This document shows, one piece after another, positions 46,462 to 55,997 of a DNA stretch of 64,000 nucleotides (positions are counted from its first letter, which is position 1; every line of letters starts with the position of its first letter). Made by a program: the position numbers and the translations under genes. Origin of the DNA: Breznakibacter sp047600785 (lineage in GTDB: Bacteria > Bacteroidota > Bacteroidia > Bacteroidales > Marinilabiliaceae); assembly GCA_047600785.1 (NCBI GenBank), contig JASGKH010000002.1, forward strand, positions 2,790,001-2,854,000, given 5' to 3'. The notes under the pieces were generated by a model. It saw only the letters and a list, made by a program, of their open reading frames with translations. It ran no database searches and was not told the DNA's origin.

Positions 46462-46729
46462 TGCCGTTCAAAATGGAATTGCAGGGTTTTATAGAGCTGC
46501 TAAAATTTGAAAAAATATCTAAGACGACCAAATAAGCCCAAACCTTTAACCAATTTGTGGACCAACGTGGTAGGAATATAGAAGAATTTTGTGTTGATAA
46601 TCAGAATAGTGTTTGTTATTTTTATGGGCGGTGCCCGTTTGCCTAAACCAAACAGGCGCCGAATTGTTAATAGAATTTAAAACCGGCATCGTGCCTGGTT
46701 TATTTGTCAATTTATTATTGGATAATAAC

Positions 46730-47512
46730 ATGGTAAAAAGGTTATTAACGATATCATTGCTTTGGTCGGTTTTTGCATGGGCGTATCCGCAACAGGGAAT
46801 GAACATCCAAACCGATGTGCAAATTGGTATTGATGAGCATCTGGGGGAATATCTGCCCGAGGACATTGAATTGGTTGACATCGACGGCAACAAGGTATTG
46901 TTGAAATCGCTTCTCGACAAAGCCACCATCGTCAACTTTGTGTATTACCGCTGCCCCGGCATCTGCACTCCATTAATGGATGCAATAGCCGAAGTGGTGA
47001 ATCTGTCCGACATGGAATTGGGCAAAGATTATCAGGTCATCACCATTAGTTTCGATCCGTCGGAAGGGCCCGAGCTGGCAAAAAGGAAACGCAACAATTA
47101 TTCGCTCCTGGTAAAGAAAGATGGGATGGAAAAAGGATGGCGTTTTTTTACCGCCGATAGCATCAATGTGTCCAAGGCCACCAATGCCGCCGGGTTTAAA
47201 TACAAACGAACAGGCAACGATTTTATCCATTCGGCCAGTTTGATATTTGTAAGTCCCGATGGAAAAATTACGCGTTATCTCAATGGGACTTATTTCCTTC
47301 CATTCGAGCTTAAGCTGGCCGTAGTGGAAACATCCAAAGGCCAGGTAGGGGGAACAGTCAACAAGATCCTCAAGTTCTGCTATAGTTACGACCCATCGGG
47401 CAAATCGTATGTCATGAACGTGACAAAAATCTCCGCAACGCTCATGATCTTCACGGCTCTGATCGTGCTGGCAATCCTGATGGTAAAGCCGCGTAAAAAG
47501 ACAAATCCGTAA
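46730..47512 (+). CDS. SCO1/SenC-type copper chaperone for cytochrome oxidase
   Basis: 260 residues from ATG 46730 (MVKRLLTISLLW); the frame is open upstream but without family features. A signal peptide is followed by a thioredoxin fold with the copper site YYRCPGICTPL (CxxxC) and a histidine in NDFIHSASLIF. A membrane helix at the C-terminus (ATLMIFTALIVLAILMV) anchors it, as often seen in this phylum. It should deliver copper to the CuA site of subunit II and opens the oxidase operon. Confidence 0.93.
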   Translation: MVKRLLTISLLWSVFAWAYPQQGMNIQTDVQIGIDEHLGEYLPEDIELVDIDGNKVLLKSLLDKATIVNFVYYRCPGICTPLMDAIAEVVNLSDMELGKDYQVITISFDPSEGPELAKRKRNNYSLLVKKDGMEKGWRFFTADSINVSKATNAAGFKYKRTGNDFIHSASLIFVSPDGKITRYLNGTYFLPFELKLAVVETSKGQVGGTVNKILKFCYSYDPSGKSYVMNVTKISATLMIFTALIVLAILMVKPRKKTNP

Positions 47513-47525
47513 TTACTTTTAGCTT

Positions 47526-49136
47526 ATGAGCAATACTCAATCCGAAACCAACTATGTAAGTTTCCGTGATCACCAGGGCAAGTATAAAGGTATTTGGGCC
47601 TGGTTGCTCACCACCGATCACAAGCGCATTGCACTGTTGTATCTTTGGTCGATGGTGATTTTCTTTTTTGTAGGAGTGCTTTTGGGCGTGGCCATGAAAC
47701 TTGAGCTCATTGCCCCGGGCAAGACCGTGATGGATGCCCAGACTTACAATGCCATGTTCACGTTGCACGGCATCATCATGATATTTACCGTGGTAATTCC
47801 AGGGCTGCCCGCTGTGTTTGGCAATTTTATGCTACCACTGATGATTGGTGCGCCCGACGTGGCATTTCCAAGGCTGAACCTTTTTTCGTGGTATCTTTTT
47901 TTAATCGGGGCCATCATTGCCCTGTCGTCGCAGTTCATGGGGGGTGGGCCACCGGATACCGGCTGGACGTTTTACGCACCTTATAGTTTTAAAACCTCCA
48001 CCAACATGTTGCCTGCCGTATTAGGGGCTTTTGTGCTGGGCTTTTCGTCGATACTTACAGGGTTAAACTTTATTGTAACCATGCACCGCATGCGCGCGCC
48101 GGGCATGACGTGGTTTAAAATGCCATTGTTTCCATGGACGCTTTACGGCACAGGATGGATACAGCTTTTGGCAACACCCATCGTGGGCATTACGTTGCTG
48201 ATGATTATTGGCGAGAGGGTATTGAAGATCGGGTTCTTTGACCCGTCGCTGGGCGGTGATCCCGTGTTATACCAGCACTTGTTCTGGATTTATTTGCACC
48301 CGGCCGTATACATCATGATTTTGCCTGCCATGGGCGCTATATCGGAAATTATCCCCACGTTTGCCCGCAAATCCATTTTTGGGTACAAAGTGGTGGTCGT
48401 ATCGACATTGGCTATCGCCTTTGTGGGGTATTTTGTGTGGGGACACCACATGTACACCGCAGGCATGAGCGGTACGGCGCTTTGGGTGTTCTCGCTGCTC
48501 ACGTTTCTGGTGGCCATTCCCAGCGCCATCAAGGTGTTCAACTGGGTGGGCACGTTGTACAAAGGGAGCATATTGCTTGAGCCTCCTTTCTACTGGGCCA
48601 TGACGTTCATTTTTGTATTTATGATCGGGGGCTTGTCAGGATTGGTACTTGGTAGCTTATCCACCGACATCCACGTGCACGATACGGCTTTTGTGGTCGC
48701 GCATTTTCATTATATTGTGTTCGGAGGGGTGGGCTTTGCGTTCATTGCCGCTTTGCATTACTGGTTTCCGAAAATCTGGGGGCGCATGTATGACCGTGGT
48801 CTGGCCATTACCGGATGGGTGATGTTTTTCATTGGTTTCAATACACTTTATCTGCCCATGTTCTTTTTGGGTATCCAAGGAATGCCACGCCGTTATTACG
48901 ATTACCTGGAGCAATTCCATGGCCCGAACATTGTGTCGACCATGGGATCGTGGGTGTTGGTCACCGGGTTGGTGATTATTGCCATTAACCTCATTAAATC
49001 AGCGAGGCATGGAGCACCGGCACCGGCCAATCCCTGGGGTGGCAAAACGTTGGAATGGACCGTGCCGTCACCGCCGCCGCTTGAAAATTTCGATCAACCT
49101 CCCGTGGTCACAAAAAGTCCTTACGATTACCGCTAA
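47526..49136 (+). CDS. ctaD: Cytochrome c oxidase subunit I (caa3-type)
   Basis: 536 residues with about twelve membrane helices. Heme and copper ligands are seen: FTLHGIIMIF for low-spin heme, LFWIYLHPAVYIMILP with a CuB histidine and the cross-linked tyrosine, GHHMYTAGMSG with two CuB histidines, and HDTAFVVAHFHYIV with both heme ligands. The helix VI motif is HPAVY, so the gating glutamate of HPEVY enzymes is absent, as in A2-type oxidases; but the YS pair typical of A2 reads YL here. It reduces oxygen to water and pumps protons. Confidence 0.96.
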   Translation: MSNTQSETNYVSFRDHQGKYKGIWAWLLTTDHKRIALLYLWSMVIFFFVGVLLGVAMKLELIAPGKTVMDAQTYNAMFTLHGIIMIFTVVIPGLPAVFGNFMLPLMIGAPDVAFPRLNLFSWYLFLIGAIIALSSQFMGGGPPDTGWTFYAPYSFKTSTNMLPAVLGAFVLGFSSILTGLNFIVTMHRMRAPGMTWFKMPLFPWTLYGTGWIQLLATPIVGITLLMIIGERVLKIGFFDPSLGGDPVLYQHLFWIYLHPAVYIMILPAMGAISEIIPTFARKSIFGYKVVVVSTLAIAFVGYFVWGHHMYTAGMSGTALWVFSLLTFLVAIPSAIKVFNWVGTLYKGSILLEPPFYWAMTFIFVFMIGGLSGLVLGSLSTDIHVHDTAFVVAHFHYIVFGGVGFAFIAALHYWFPKIWGRMYDRGLAITGWVMFFIGFNTLYLPMFFLGIQGMPRRYYDYLEQFHGPNIVSTMGSWVLVTGLVIIAINLIKSARHGAPAPANPWGGKTLEWTVPSPPPLENFDQPPVVTKSPYDYR

Positions 49137-49148
49137 ACCTGATTATTT

Positions 49149-49766
49149 ATGGAACATCCACATGCGGCTGCACATTTGCACCGCGACGACGAGGCATCCA
49201 AAATAGGGATGTGGCTTTTTATTTTTACCGAACTGCTGCTTTTTTCGGGTTTATTTATCGTGTATGCGGTGTACCGGTACATGCACACCGACGCGTTCCA
49301 TCTTTGCGGGCATGAACTGAACGTGCCGCTGGGCACCTTTAATACCGTGGCGTTGCTTATCAGTAGTGCCACCATTGCAATGAGCACTTCGGCCATCCGG
49401 CTGGGGAACCGCAAGCTGGCGTTGGTGCTCATCGGCATGACATTGTTCGTGGCGTTGCTTTTTCTGGTGAACAAATATTTTGAATGGACCTATAAGTTTT
49501 CGCACGGATTGTATCCCGGCAGTGAAATATTGGCCGAACGCGGTCATGGCGACGTGCTTTTTTATGGCCTCTATTTTTTTATGACCGGGCTGCACGCGCT
49601 TCACATTATAGTTGGGTTTATCCTCTTAACCATTGTGTTCGTGAGGGTGAGAAACAGGACCATCACCGCCGAAAACCCAGTGCTTCTCGATAACTCCGGC
49701 TTGTACTGGCACCTGGTCGATTTGATATGGATTTTCCTGTTCCCGTTATTTTATCTAATTGCTTAA
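49149..49766 (+). CDS. ctaE: Cytochrome c oxidase subunit III
   Basis: 205 residues with five hydrophobic helices, the short type without the first two helices. Seen: SKIGMWLFIFTELLLFSGLF, GMTLFVALLFLVNKYFEW, MTGLHALHIIVGFI and YWHLVDLIWIFLFPLFYL, all typical. It stabilises subunit I. It overlaps the operon order I-III-IV-II. Confidence 0.94.
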   Translation: MEHPHAAAHLHRDDEASKIGMWLFIFTELLLFSGLFIVYAVYRYMHTDAFHLCGHELNVPLGTFNTVALLISSATIAMSTSAIRLGNRKLALVLIGMTLFVALLFLVNKYFEWTYKFSHGLYPGSEILAERGHGDVLFYGLYFFMTGLHALHIIVGFILLTIVFVRVRNRTITAENPVLLDNSGLYWHLVDLIWIFLFPLFYLIA

Positions 49767-49776
49767 CAAAATCGCT

Positions 49777-50064
49777 ATGTCGCACGATCCTTCACACCAC
49801 GTTGTCCCATATAAAACTTACGGCATCATATTGGCTTTGTTATTGGTGATGACTGCCATTTCCGTGGCAGTGACCCACATCGACTTAGGAGCCTGGGGCG
49901 TATTTACCGCGTTATTTCTGGCATCCATTAAATCGACGCTGGTGCTCGTTTATTTCATGCACCTGAAATTTGATTCGCCGTTCATGCGTATCATGGTCGC
50001 TGCCATATTTTTGGTGGTGGGAATTGTGGTGTTCATTACGTTACTCGATTACCTATTCCGATAA
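49777..50064 (+). CDS. Cytochrome c oxidase subunit IV (prokaryotic)
   Basis: 95 residues from ATG 49777 (MSHDPSHHVV); a longer reading from 49759 overlaps ctaE. Three helices: YGIILALLLVMTAISVAVTH, GVFTALFLASIKSTLVLVYF with the conserved KSTLVLVYFMHL motif, and MVAAIFLVVGIVVFITLLDY. This matches the COX4_pro family. Confidence 0.88.
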   Translation: MSHDPSHHVVPYKTYGIILALLLVMTAISVAVTHIDLGAWGVFTALFLASIKSTLVLVYFMHLKFDSPFMRIMVAAIFLVVGIVVFITLLDYLFR

Positions 50065-50083
50065 AACATTATAGTCTCCCGTC

Positions 50084-51018
50084 ATGGCTGAAACTCAAAA
50101 TTTTGTCTCTCACGTCGATGCCGCATTCGCATTCATACTTGGGGTATCGTTGTTCTTTTTAGTCGGCATCACTGTGGTCATGGTGTACTTTGTGGTACGT
50201 TACCGCAAATCGCGTAATCCCGAAGCCACACACATTGAAGGGAACAATACGTTGGAAGTGATATGGACCGTAATCCCGCTGATATTGGTATTGATGATGT
50301 TTTATTACGGTTATGCGGGCTGGCATCCGCAAACCGAGGCCCCAAAAGATGCGTTTCCGATTAAAAGCGTGGCGCGTATGTGGAGTTTTCGTCCGAGTAT
50401 CCCAACGGACGGATCACCGATACGCTTTTTGTGCCAAAGGACAAGCCGGTGAAACTTGATCTGGTGGCGGTCGATGTGATACATAGCCTGTATATTCCTG
50501 CGTTTAGGGTGAAGAAAGACATGGTACCAGGACGGCAGCTCGACATGTGGTTTTTGCCCGAAGCGACCGGTGAATACGATCTTTACTGTGCCGAATATTG
50601 TGGGTTGAACCACTCGTATATGATATCGGTAGTAAAGGTGCTGCCTTCCGACGAGTTTGAGAAATGGTATACCGATACCACACAAGTGGCCGCAAAAAAC
50701 CTTGCGGTGGATGCACGTGGGGCCGGAGCTGCCATTGCCAAACGTCTGGGATGCATTGCCTGCCATTCGACCGACGGCGTGAACTTGGTCGGTCCAACCT
50801 TTAAGGATCTGTACGGATCGGAACGCACTGTTGCGGTGAAAGGTTCCGAAACAAAAGTGATTGCCGACGAAGCTTACTTAAAGGAGTCCATTCTTGATCC
50901 GGCCGTTAAAGTGGTCAAAGGGTATTCGGCAGGACTGATGTTGTCGTATCGTGACCAATTGAAAGATGAAGAAGTGGATCAGTTGGTGGAGTATCTTAAA
51001 TCATTGACGAAAAAATAA
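50084..51018 (+). CDS. ctaC: Cytochrome c oxidase subunit II with fused cytochrome c, frame broken by one missing base
   Basis: About 311 residues after correction. N-terminal: two helices (AAFAFILGVSLFFLVGITVV, LEVIWTVIPLILVLMMF). Middle: the CuA domain with the ligand set CAEYCGLNHSYM. C-terminal: a mono-heme cytochrome c with CIACHS and a methionine in AGLMLSYRDQL. The frame changes at 50386-50390: AGTTTTCGTCC needs one more T, giving ARMWSFSSEYPNGRI. So this is a homopolymer deletion, not a real break. The fused cytochrome c makes the enzyme a caa3 oxidase taking electrons directly from an upstream donor. Confidence 0.94.
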
Positions 51019-51022
51019 TGTC

Positions 51023-51886
51023 ATGACCTATTCCGACATTAAAATTCTTGGAAAATCGTCTATTTCGTTGGCCGTAGGTATCACCGCTTACACGGGTTAT
51101 GTGTTGCAGCAAGGCCGTCTGTCGTTCGACGGACTGTGGGTGTTTTTCGGGATTCTGTTCCTCTCGGCCGCAGCTTCGGCATTGAACCAGATACAGGAAC
51201 GGACACAGGACGCCTTGATGCACCGGACCCAAAATCGGCCATTGCCATCGGGAAGGGTATCGTTGTCATCGGCCTGGTCCCTGGTAGCGGCATTTTTTGC
51301 GGCAGGCACGTTGTTGCTGTCGTTCACTACTTTTTCCGGATTGTTGTGGGGCTGGCTGGGGTTGGTTTGGTATAATCTGGTTTATACCTCGTTGAAAAAA
51401 ATCACCGCCTTCTCCGTATTTCCGGGAGCTGTGGTGGGAGCTATCCCTCCTGTGTCGGGATGGATGGCCGCAGGTGGTGATCTGGGCGATCCGCGTCTGC
51501 ACTTTCTGGCCTTGTTCTTTTTTTTAGGACAAATGCCCCACTTTTGGCTGCTTGTAATTAAGTATGGCGAAGATTACCGGCGGGGGGGCTACCCCACGTT
51601 GTTCGACTATTTCTCGCTTGCACAGATCAACCGTATCAATCTGGTGTGGTTGGTGGCCACATTTGTGGGAGCGCTGTTACTGCCCATGAACCACGTGCTG
51701 GACGGGCGTTTCCTGACAGTGTTGCTCGTCCTTTCGAGCATGGGGATGATGGGATGGGTCACCATGCTTTTTTTCATGCAAAAGAAAGAACGGGCCAACC
51801 AGTCGCTCCGCAAATTGTTTATCGGGTTTAACTCGTTCTATTTGCTGGTGATGATCCTAATTTCGTTAGATCAAATAAAATGGTAA
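51023..51886 (+). CDS. ctaB: Protoheme IX farnesyltransferase (heme O synthase)
   Basis: 287 residues with about eight helices. Prenylates heme B to heme O for the oxidase. Seen: NQIQERTQDALMHRTQNRPLPSG, the first substrate motif (in the family NxxxDxxxDxxMxRTxxRP, here with a shifted first Asp/Glu), and a second aspartate-rich region near YGEDYRRGGYPTL. It follows subunit II by 5 bp. The heme A synthase gene is not in the window. Confidence 0.92.
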   Translation: MTYSDIKILGKSSISLAVGITAYTGYVLQQGRLSFDGLWVFFGILFLSAAASALNQIQERTQDALMHRTQNRPLPSGRVSLSSAWSLVAAFFAAGTLLLSFTTFSGLLWGWLGLVWYNLVYTSLKKITAFSVFPGAVVGAIPPVSGWMAAGGDLGDPRLHFLALFFFLGQMPHFWLLVIKYGEDYRRGGYPTLFDYFSLAQINRINLVWLVATFVGALLLPMNHVLDGRFLTVLLVLSSMGMMGWVTMLFFMQKKERANQSLRKLFIGFNSFYLLVMILISLDQIKW

Positions 51887-51890
51887 GTAT

Positions 51891-52202
51891 ATGAAGTGGA
51901 TTTTACTGTTTGCCATGCCCCTGGTATGGTTTGCATGCAACGCCGGGAAAACGGCTGACCGATCGGCCGACGCGGCAACCGAAACGGCCCATGTGGCAAC
52001 AATGAACCTTAAAGTGGGGGGAATGACCTGCTCCGGTTGCGAAAAAGCCATTGAAGCCGGACTAACGACACTCGATGGTGTGGTTAAGGTCGATGCAACG
52101 TTTACCGACTCGACGGCCGTGGTGGAAGCCGATACCGCCAAGGTGGATGTGGACAAAATAAAAACGACCATTGCTGCATTGGGCTATACAGTCATTGAAT
52201 AG
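51891..52202 (+). CDS. HMA-domain lipoprotein (copper-binding)
   Basis: 103 residues. The signal peptide ends in VWFAC, a lipobox with Cys16. The mature part is one heavy-metal-associated domain with GMTCSGCEKAIEAGL and the fold MNLKVGG ... VVKVDATFTDSTAVVEAD. It lies 5 bp after ctaB and closes the oxidase operon, so a role in giving copper to CuA or CuB together with SCO is likely. It is outside the cytoplasm, unlike CopZ. Confidence 0.85.
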   Translation: MKWILLFAMPLVWFACNAGKTADRSADAATETAHVATMNLKVGGMTCSGCEKAIEAGLTTLDGVVKVDATFTDSTAVVEADTAKVDVDKIKTTIAALGYTVIE

Positions 52203-52227
52203 AACGGTGCCGGTCGATAATGAATGC

Positions 52228-52262
52228 AAAAAAGCGGAGAGCATGATGCCCTTCCGCTTTTT
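52228..52262. terminator. Bidirectional terminator between the oxidase operon and a lipoprotein gene
   Basis: Perfect 10-bp stem AAAAAGCGGA/TCCGCTTTTT (52229-52238, 52253-52262) with a 14-nt loop; T runs on both strands. It serves the convergent genes ending at 52202 and 52329. Confidence 0.9.
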
Positions 52263-52328
52263 GTGTTTCATTACCGCAAGTTTTTGTTTGTGCAAAGGGT
52301 CTTTGTGGGCTCTTTCTGCACCGCATGT

Positions 52329-52784
52329 CTATTCCAGCGTAATTTTACCTTTTACCGGGATGCGGGTGCGCTGGTCAAACACAAAATCATAGTAACCTGC
52401 CTCACCAGCTTTACCAACGACCGTTAGCTTGGCCCGGCCAATCTCCAAGCCGCTTTTGTCGAAAGCCTTGGCCAAGATGGGCGCTTTGAAGTCTCTGTCG
52501 AAGATCATGTAAAGTGTTAACACGTTGTTTTTTCCACCATTGGGATTGTCTTCGATAGTGAACTTTCCGGTTTTAATGCCCTTTTCGATGAGCGGCTTCG
52601 CTAATTCAATTTCGCATTGTAACGATTTGTCGATGCCCTCTTTTACGCCGTCGATAAATTCAGTAGCGGTTTTCCCTACCGCTTCGCCACCTTTATTGAT
52701 GGTCTCTTTGGTTTTTTCGGAAACTTGGTTGCAAGCCATCAAAAAACAAACGGTTGTGGCAAGACTAATGATGGTTTTTTTCAT
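52329..52784 (-). CDS. Small lipoprotein of unknown function
   Basis: 151 residues. The lipobox is FLMAC at Cys18. Then a helical, lysine-rich segment (SEKTKETINKGGEAVGKTATE) and a beta-rich C-terminal part (LTLYMIFDRDFKAPILAKAFD, GYYDFVFDQRTRIPVKGKITLE). I do not recognise the family. It stands alone between a terminator and a long gap. Confidence 0.75.
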   Translation of the reverse strand: MKKTIISLATTVCFLMACNQVSEKTKETINKGGEAVGKTATEFIDGVKEGIDKSLQCEIELAKPLIEKGIKTGKFTIEDNPNGGKNNVLTLYMIFDRDFKAPILAKAFDKSGLEIGRAKLTVVGKAGEAGYYDFVFDQRTRIPVKGKITLE

Positions 52785-53241
52785 CGAAATTGAATTTTAA
52801 ATTGTTAGTACGAGGCACACCGGGTATTTGCGGGGCACATTGACGGAGTTTGGGCCCGCAACAATGTGGACCCCATAATGAAGAGTTTGTTTTTCGGAGG
52901 TTCGACATTCAACACGTATTCAAAATTAGGGATGCAATGCCTTAAAGATACTCAAAAAGTAGTTTTCAAAGGATGGAAAAATAAAGGTGCGTCAATAAGC
53001 CTAAATTTTGACCGGTGCAATAAGTCCGAACAATACTAATTCCGACAAATAACCCTGGCATGCTATCCAATGTGGCATCTTACGCCCAAAAGTGCAACAG
53101 GAAAGGTACGCCTTGCTTCTTCTTACTTTATACATCTCAATCATTGGGAGGGCAAAAGGGATGGGCAAAATTTAAAAATCCCCATCGACTCGGTCTGGTC
53201 AATGGGGATTTGCAAGTACATTTCAGGCTGAGGCCACGCTT
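52785..53241 (-). other. 457-bp gap
   Basis: No gene. A TAATTTTG -7 box for the lipoprotein lies on the minus strand at 52928-52921, giving a leader of about 130 nt, and the terminator of the ABC operon lies at 53172-53211. The rest shows no repeat or RNA that I can recognise. Confidence 0.5.
53172..53211 (-). terminator. Intrinsic terminator after the ABC transporter genes
   Basis: Perfect 10-bp stem AAATCCCCAT/ATGGGGATTT (53176-53185, 53202-53211), 16-nt loop; the minus strand continues TTTAAATTTTG. It lies 31 nt after the permease stop. Confidence 0.85.
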
Positions 53242-54534
53242 TTATTTCCCTGCTTGTTTAAACCACTTCCACATTTCTTTGTACGTCACCTTTTTGCCGT
53301 ACATCAGTATACCTGTGCGGTAAATGCGCCCGGCAAACCATGTCATTCCGACAAACGAAGCGGCCAAGATAGCCATGGACAGCAAAATTTCCCAAAGCGG
53401 TATTTGGAAGGGGATGCGGGCCATCATGACTATGGGTGAGGTAAATGGGATCATTGAGAACCAAAAGGCCAAATCGCCCCCCGGATTGCGGAAAGCCGAC
53501 ATGGCCACATAAATGGCCAGTATCAGCGGCATCATTATCGGCAGTACGAATTGCTGGCTGTCAGTATCGCTGTCGATGGCCGAACCGATGGCGGCAAACA
53601 TACCTGCATAGAGTAGGTATCCGCCCAAGAAGAAGTAGACGAACGCGGCGACTGACCAATTGACCATGCTCCAGTCGACCATGGAAAATATTTTGGTCAG
53701 CTGTGTTTGAAACCCTCCGGCTTGTACATCGGTGGACACCGAAGGCCCGGCAACCCCTCCTATTAGGGACACTATGGCAATCGTAAGCACCACCCATATC
53801 AGAAATTGTGTAAGCGCCACCATGGCAATACCCACTATCTTGCCCAGCATGAGCTGGAAAGGCTTCACCGACGACACGATGACCTCGATGATACGGTTGG
53901 TTTTTTCTTCCATTACGCCACGCATTACCTGGGTACCGTACACAAGAACAAACATGTACACCATCATGGCAAAAATAAAGCTGAGTGCCATGGTGATCTC
54001 GGTCGAGCTCGTTTTCTCAGAACCGTCATCGCCCAGTTTTACGGTCGTAAGGTCCACACGTACGTTCCGTAATTCGGCAATCAGGGTTAACACTTCGGGC
54101 ATGTTTTTGCGTTGAAGGTATTCCTGGTCAAGACGTGATTTCAGACTTCGCTGGATGTAATCCTTGACGTCGATGGTAACTTGTGCGTCACTCATCAGGC
54201 GGATGGCGTTGGGGGCGTCGAGCAAATCGTCGGTAATAACCAGATAGGCGGCATACCCTTTATTTTTGTAGCTGTTGCGTACATCTTCTTCCGGTGTATT
54301 ATCCAGATAGTCGAAAATCAGGGTAGACGTGTTGGCAATGGCCTGGCGGTATAAGCCGGTTTGATCGACGACGGCGATGCGTTTTTCGTTGGTATCTTCC
54401 ATCGAAGCAAACCACGCGGGAAGCACCATCATGGCCGCAAACAACAGCGGGCCGACAATGCTCATGACAATGAAACTTTTTTTGCGTACCCTTGAAAGGT
54501 ACTCGCGCTGTATGATCAGACTTGTTTTTCCCAT
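53242..54534 (-). CDS. ABC-2 type exporter permease (NatB-like)
   Basis: 430 residues. An N-terminal helix (IVMSIVGPLLFAAMMVLPAWF), a large outside domain, then five to six helices from about 185 (MALSFIFAMMVYMFVLVYG, IVGIAMVALTQFLIWVVLTI). The EEKTNRIIEVIVSSVKPFQLMLGK segment is the hallmark of NatB/ABC-2 permeases. Together with the ATPase 11 bp upstream it forms an exporter. The substrate is unknown; sodium or a lipid-like compound are options. Confidence 0.9.
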   Translation of the reverse strand: MGKTSLIIQREYLSRVRKKSFIVMSIVGPLLFAAMMVLPAWFASMEDTNEKRIAVVDQTGLYRQAIANTSTLIFDYLDNTPEEDVRNSYKNKGYAAYLVITDDLLDAPNAIRLMSDAQVTIDVKDYIQRSLKSRLDQEYLQRKNMPEVLTLIAELRNVRVDLTTVKLGDDGSEKTSSTEITMALSFIFAMMVYMFVLVYGTQVMRGVMEEKTNRIIEVIVSSVKPFQLMLGKIVGIAMVALTQFLIWVVLTIAIVSLIGGVAGPSVSTDVQAGGFQTQLTKIFSMVDWSMVNWSVAAFVYFFLGGYLLYAGMFAAIGSAIDSDTDSQQFVLPIMMPLILAIYVAMSAFRNPGGDLAFWFSMIPFTSPIVMMARIPFQIPLWEILLSMAILAASFVGMTWFAGRIYRTGILMYGKKVTYKEMWKWFKQAGK

Positions 54535-54545
54535 GTCGATAAAGG

Positions 54546-55466
54546 TTAGTTGTTGGATTGTTTGACCACTTGTATAAACACGTCGTTCATTGACGGAAGT
54601 ATTTCCCTGATGCCGTGGATTTCGGTCACGGGAAGCAACTGTTTCAGCAAATCGTTGATGGACACGCCGGACGGAAGTTTCACTTCTAGGTTGGCCTTGC
54701 TTTGTGTCTCGGTTTGTTTAAGCACGGTTCCGCCCAAACGGGTACATTCGTCAGCAGCACGTTGGGCATTTTCCACTTCCATTTCCACAAGGTTTTGCTT
54801 GAACCTGCGGCGGACATCATCCACTTGCCCACTCAAAATGGCCTGCGACTTATTGATGAGGGTGATGCTGTCGCACAACTCTTCGACCGATGACATATTG
54901 TGTGTTGAGAATACAATAGTGGCGCCTTGCCTACGAAGCTCAATGATCTCCTCCTTCAACAGTTGTGCATTAATGGGGTCGAAACCGCTGAACGGTTCGT
55001 CAAAAATGAGCAGCGACGGCTTGTGGAGCACGGTGGTAACGAACTGTACTTTTTGCTGCATTCCTTTTGACAGTTCTTCTACCTTTTTATCCCACCAGGG
55101 TTGGATCTCGAACTTCTCGAACCAAAATTTCAAGGTCTTGAGCGCATCGTGGCGGCTCATGCCTTTCAGTTGGGCAAGATAAAGGGCCTGTTCACCCACT
55201 TTCATTTTTTTGTAAAGACCACGTTCTTCGGGCAAATAACCGATTATCGACACATCTTCGGGGCGGAGCGGCCTGCCGTCGATAAGTATCTGGCCGCTGT
55301 CGGGCGCGGTAATCTGGTTGATAATGCGGATAAGCGTGGTCTTTCCCGCTCCATTGGGGCCCAAAAGGCCAAACACCGATTGCGGCGGCACGTCGATGCT
55401 TACTTTATTCAATGCAAGATGGTTGGCGTACTGTTTTACCACCTCGTTCGCTTGAAGATATCCCAT
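54546..55466 (-). CDS. ABC transporter ATP-binding protein with DUF4162 tail
   Basis: 306 residues. Walker A GLLGPNGAGKTTLIRI at about 33-48, Q-loop GYLPEERGLY, signature LSKGMQQKVQFV, Walker B LLIFDEPFSGFDP and H-loop STHNMSSVEE. The end matches DUF4162 (NLEVKLPSGVSINDLLKQLLP), which goes with NatA-like ATPases. It is the ATPase for the permease just downstream. Confidence 0.92.
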   Translation of the reverse strand: MGYLQANEVVKQYANHLALNKVSIDVPPQSVFGLLGPNGAGKTTLIRIINQITAPDSGQILIDGRPLRPEDVSIIGYLPEERGLYKKMKVGEQALYLAQLKGMSRHDALKTLKFWFEKFEIQPWWDKKVEELSKGMQQKVQFVTTVLHKPSLLIFDEPFSGFDPINAQLLKEEIIELRRQGATIVFSTHNMSSVEELCDSITLINKSQAILSGQVDDVRRRFKQNLVEMEVENAQRAADECTRLGGTVLKQTETQSKANLEVKLPSGVSINDLLKQLLPVTEIHGIREILPSMNDVFIQVVKQSNN

Positions 55467-55997
55467 TCGGAGGATTTTTTAGGTTGTGTTGATTAGTTAG
55501 TAACTGAACGACCAAATTTAGGCATTTATTGTAAACAAAAAACAATGCCACATTACCCCATTTTTCGTATAAAATGTCATGGGGTTTCGGATTTTATGCA
55601 AAATACAAAGTGATGAAAATGAAAAATTTGTTTTACAAAATTTTCGATCGATACGGAAATTCAGTGACCAAATAAATAACCAGCCGTGGCCAGATGGCAT
55701 GCGTTGACAGGAGTGATTTACTCACAACCCGGGAATTCCTTGTGTGGCGTGGAAATTTAAAAGGAAAAGAAAATTTGTGGATTGTGGTCTAATCCGTGTC
55801 GTTTTTGCTTGGATGCGGCCATTTTGCAATACTTACTAAAACCTTTGTAATTCTGTACGATACGAGAAAATACGAGGTAATTGTTGTAAAACATTGAATT
55901 TTAACACCTTTATTTTTTTCATTTTTTAATACATTTAGTGGCTTTTTAACGATTGGTCTTGTGTACCAATTGAATCAAAACTAAAGAATTATCGATT
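55467..55997 (+). other. 531-bp AT-rich gap upstream of the hdr-flx operon
   Basis: No gene. It holds a small inverted repeat ATTGGT-N7-ACCAAT at 55952-55970, 28 nt before the hdrC ATG, a possible operator. No exact TAnnTTTG was found on the plus strand; ACCTTTG near 55840 is one step off. The region is more AT-rich than its surroundings. Confidence 0.5.

Noticed and set aside
54550..55182. Plus-strand open frame of 210 codons
   Set aside because: Antisense to the ABC ATPase, serine-rich shadow.
55952..55970. Rex (NADH-sensing) box upstream of hdrC
   Set aside because: The repeat ATTGGT-N7-ACCAAT does not match the TTGTGAAnnnnTTCACAA type.
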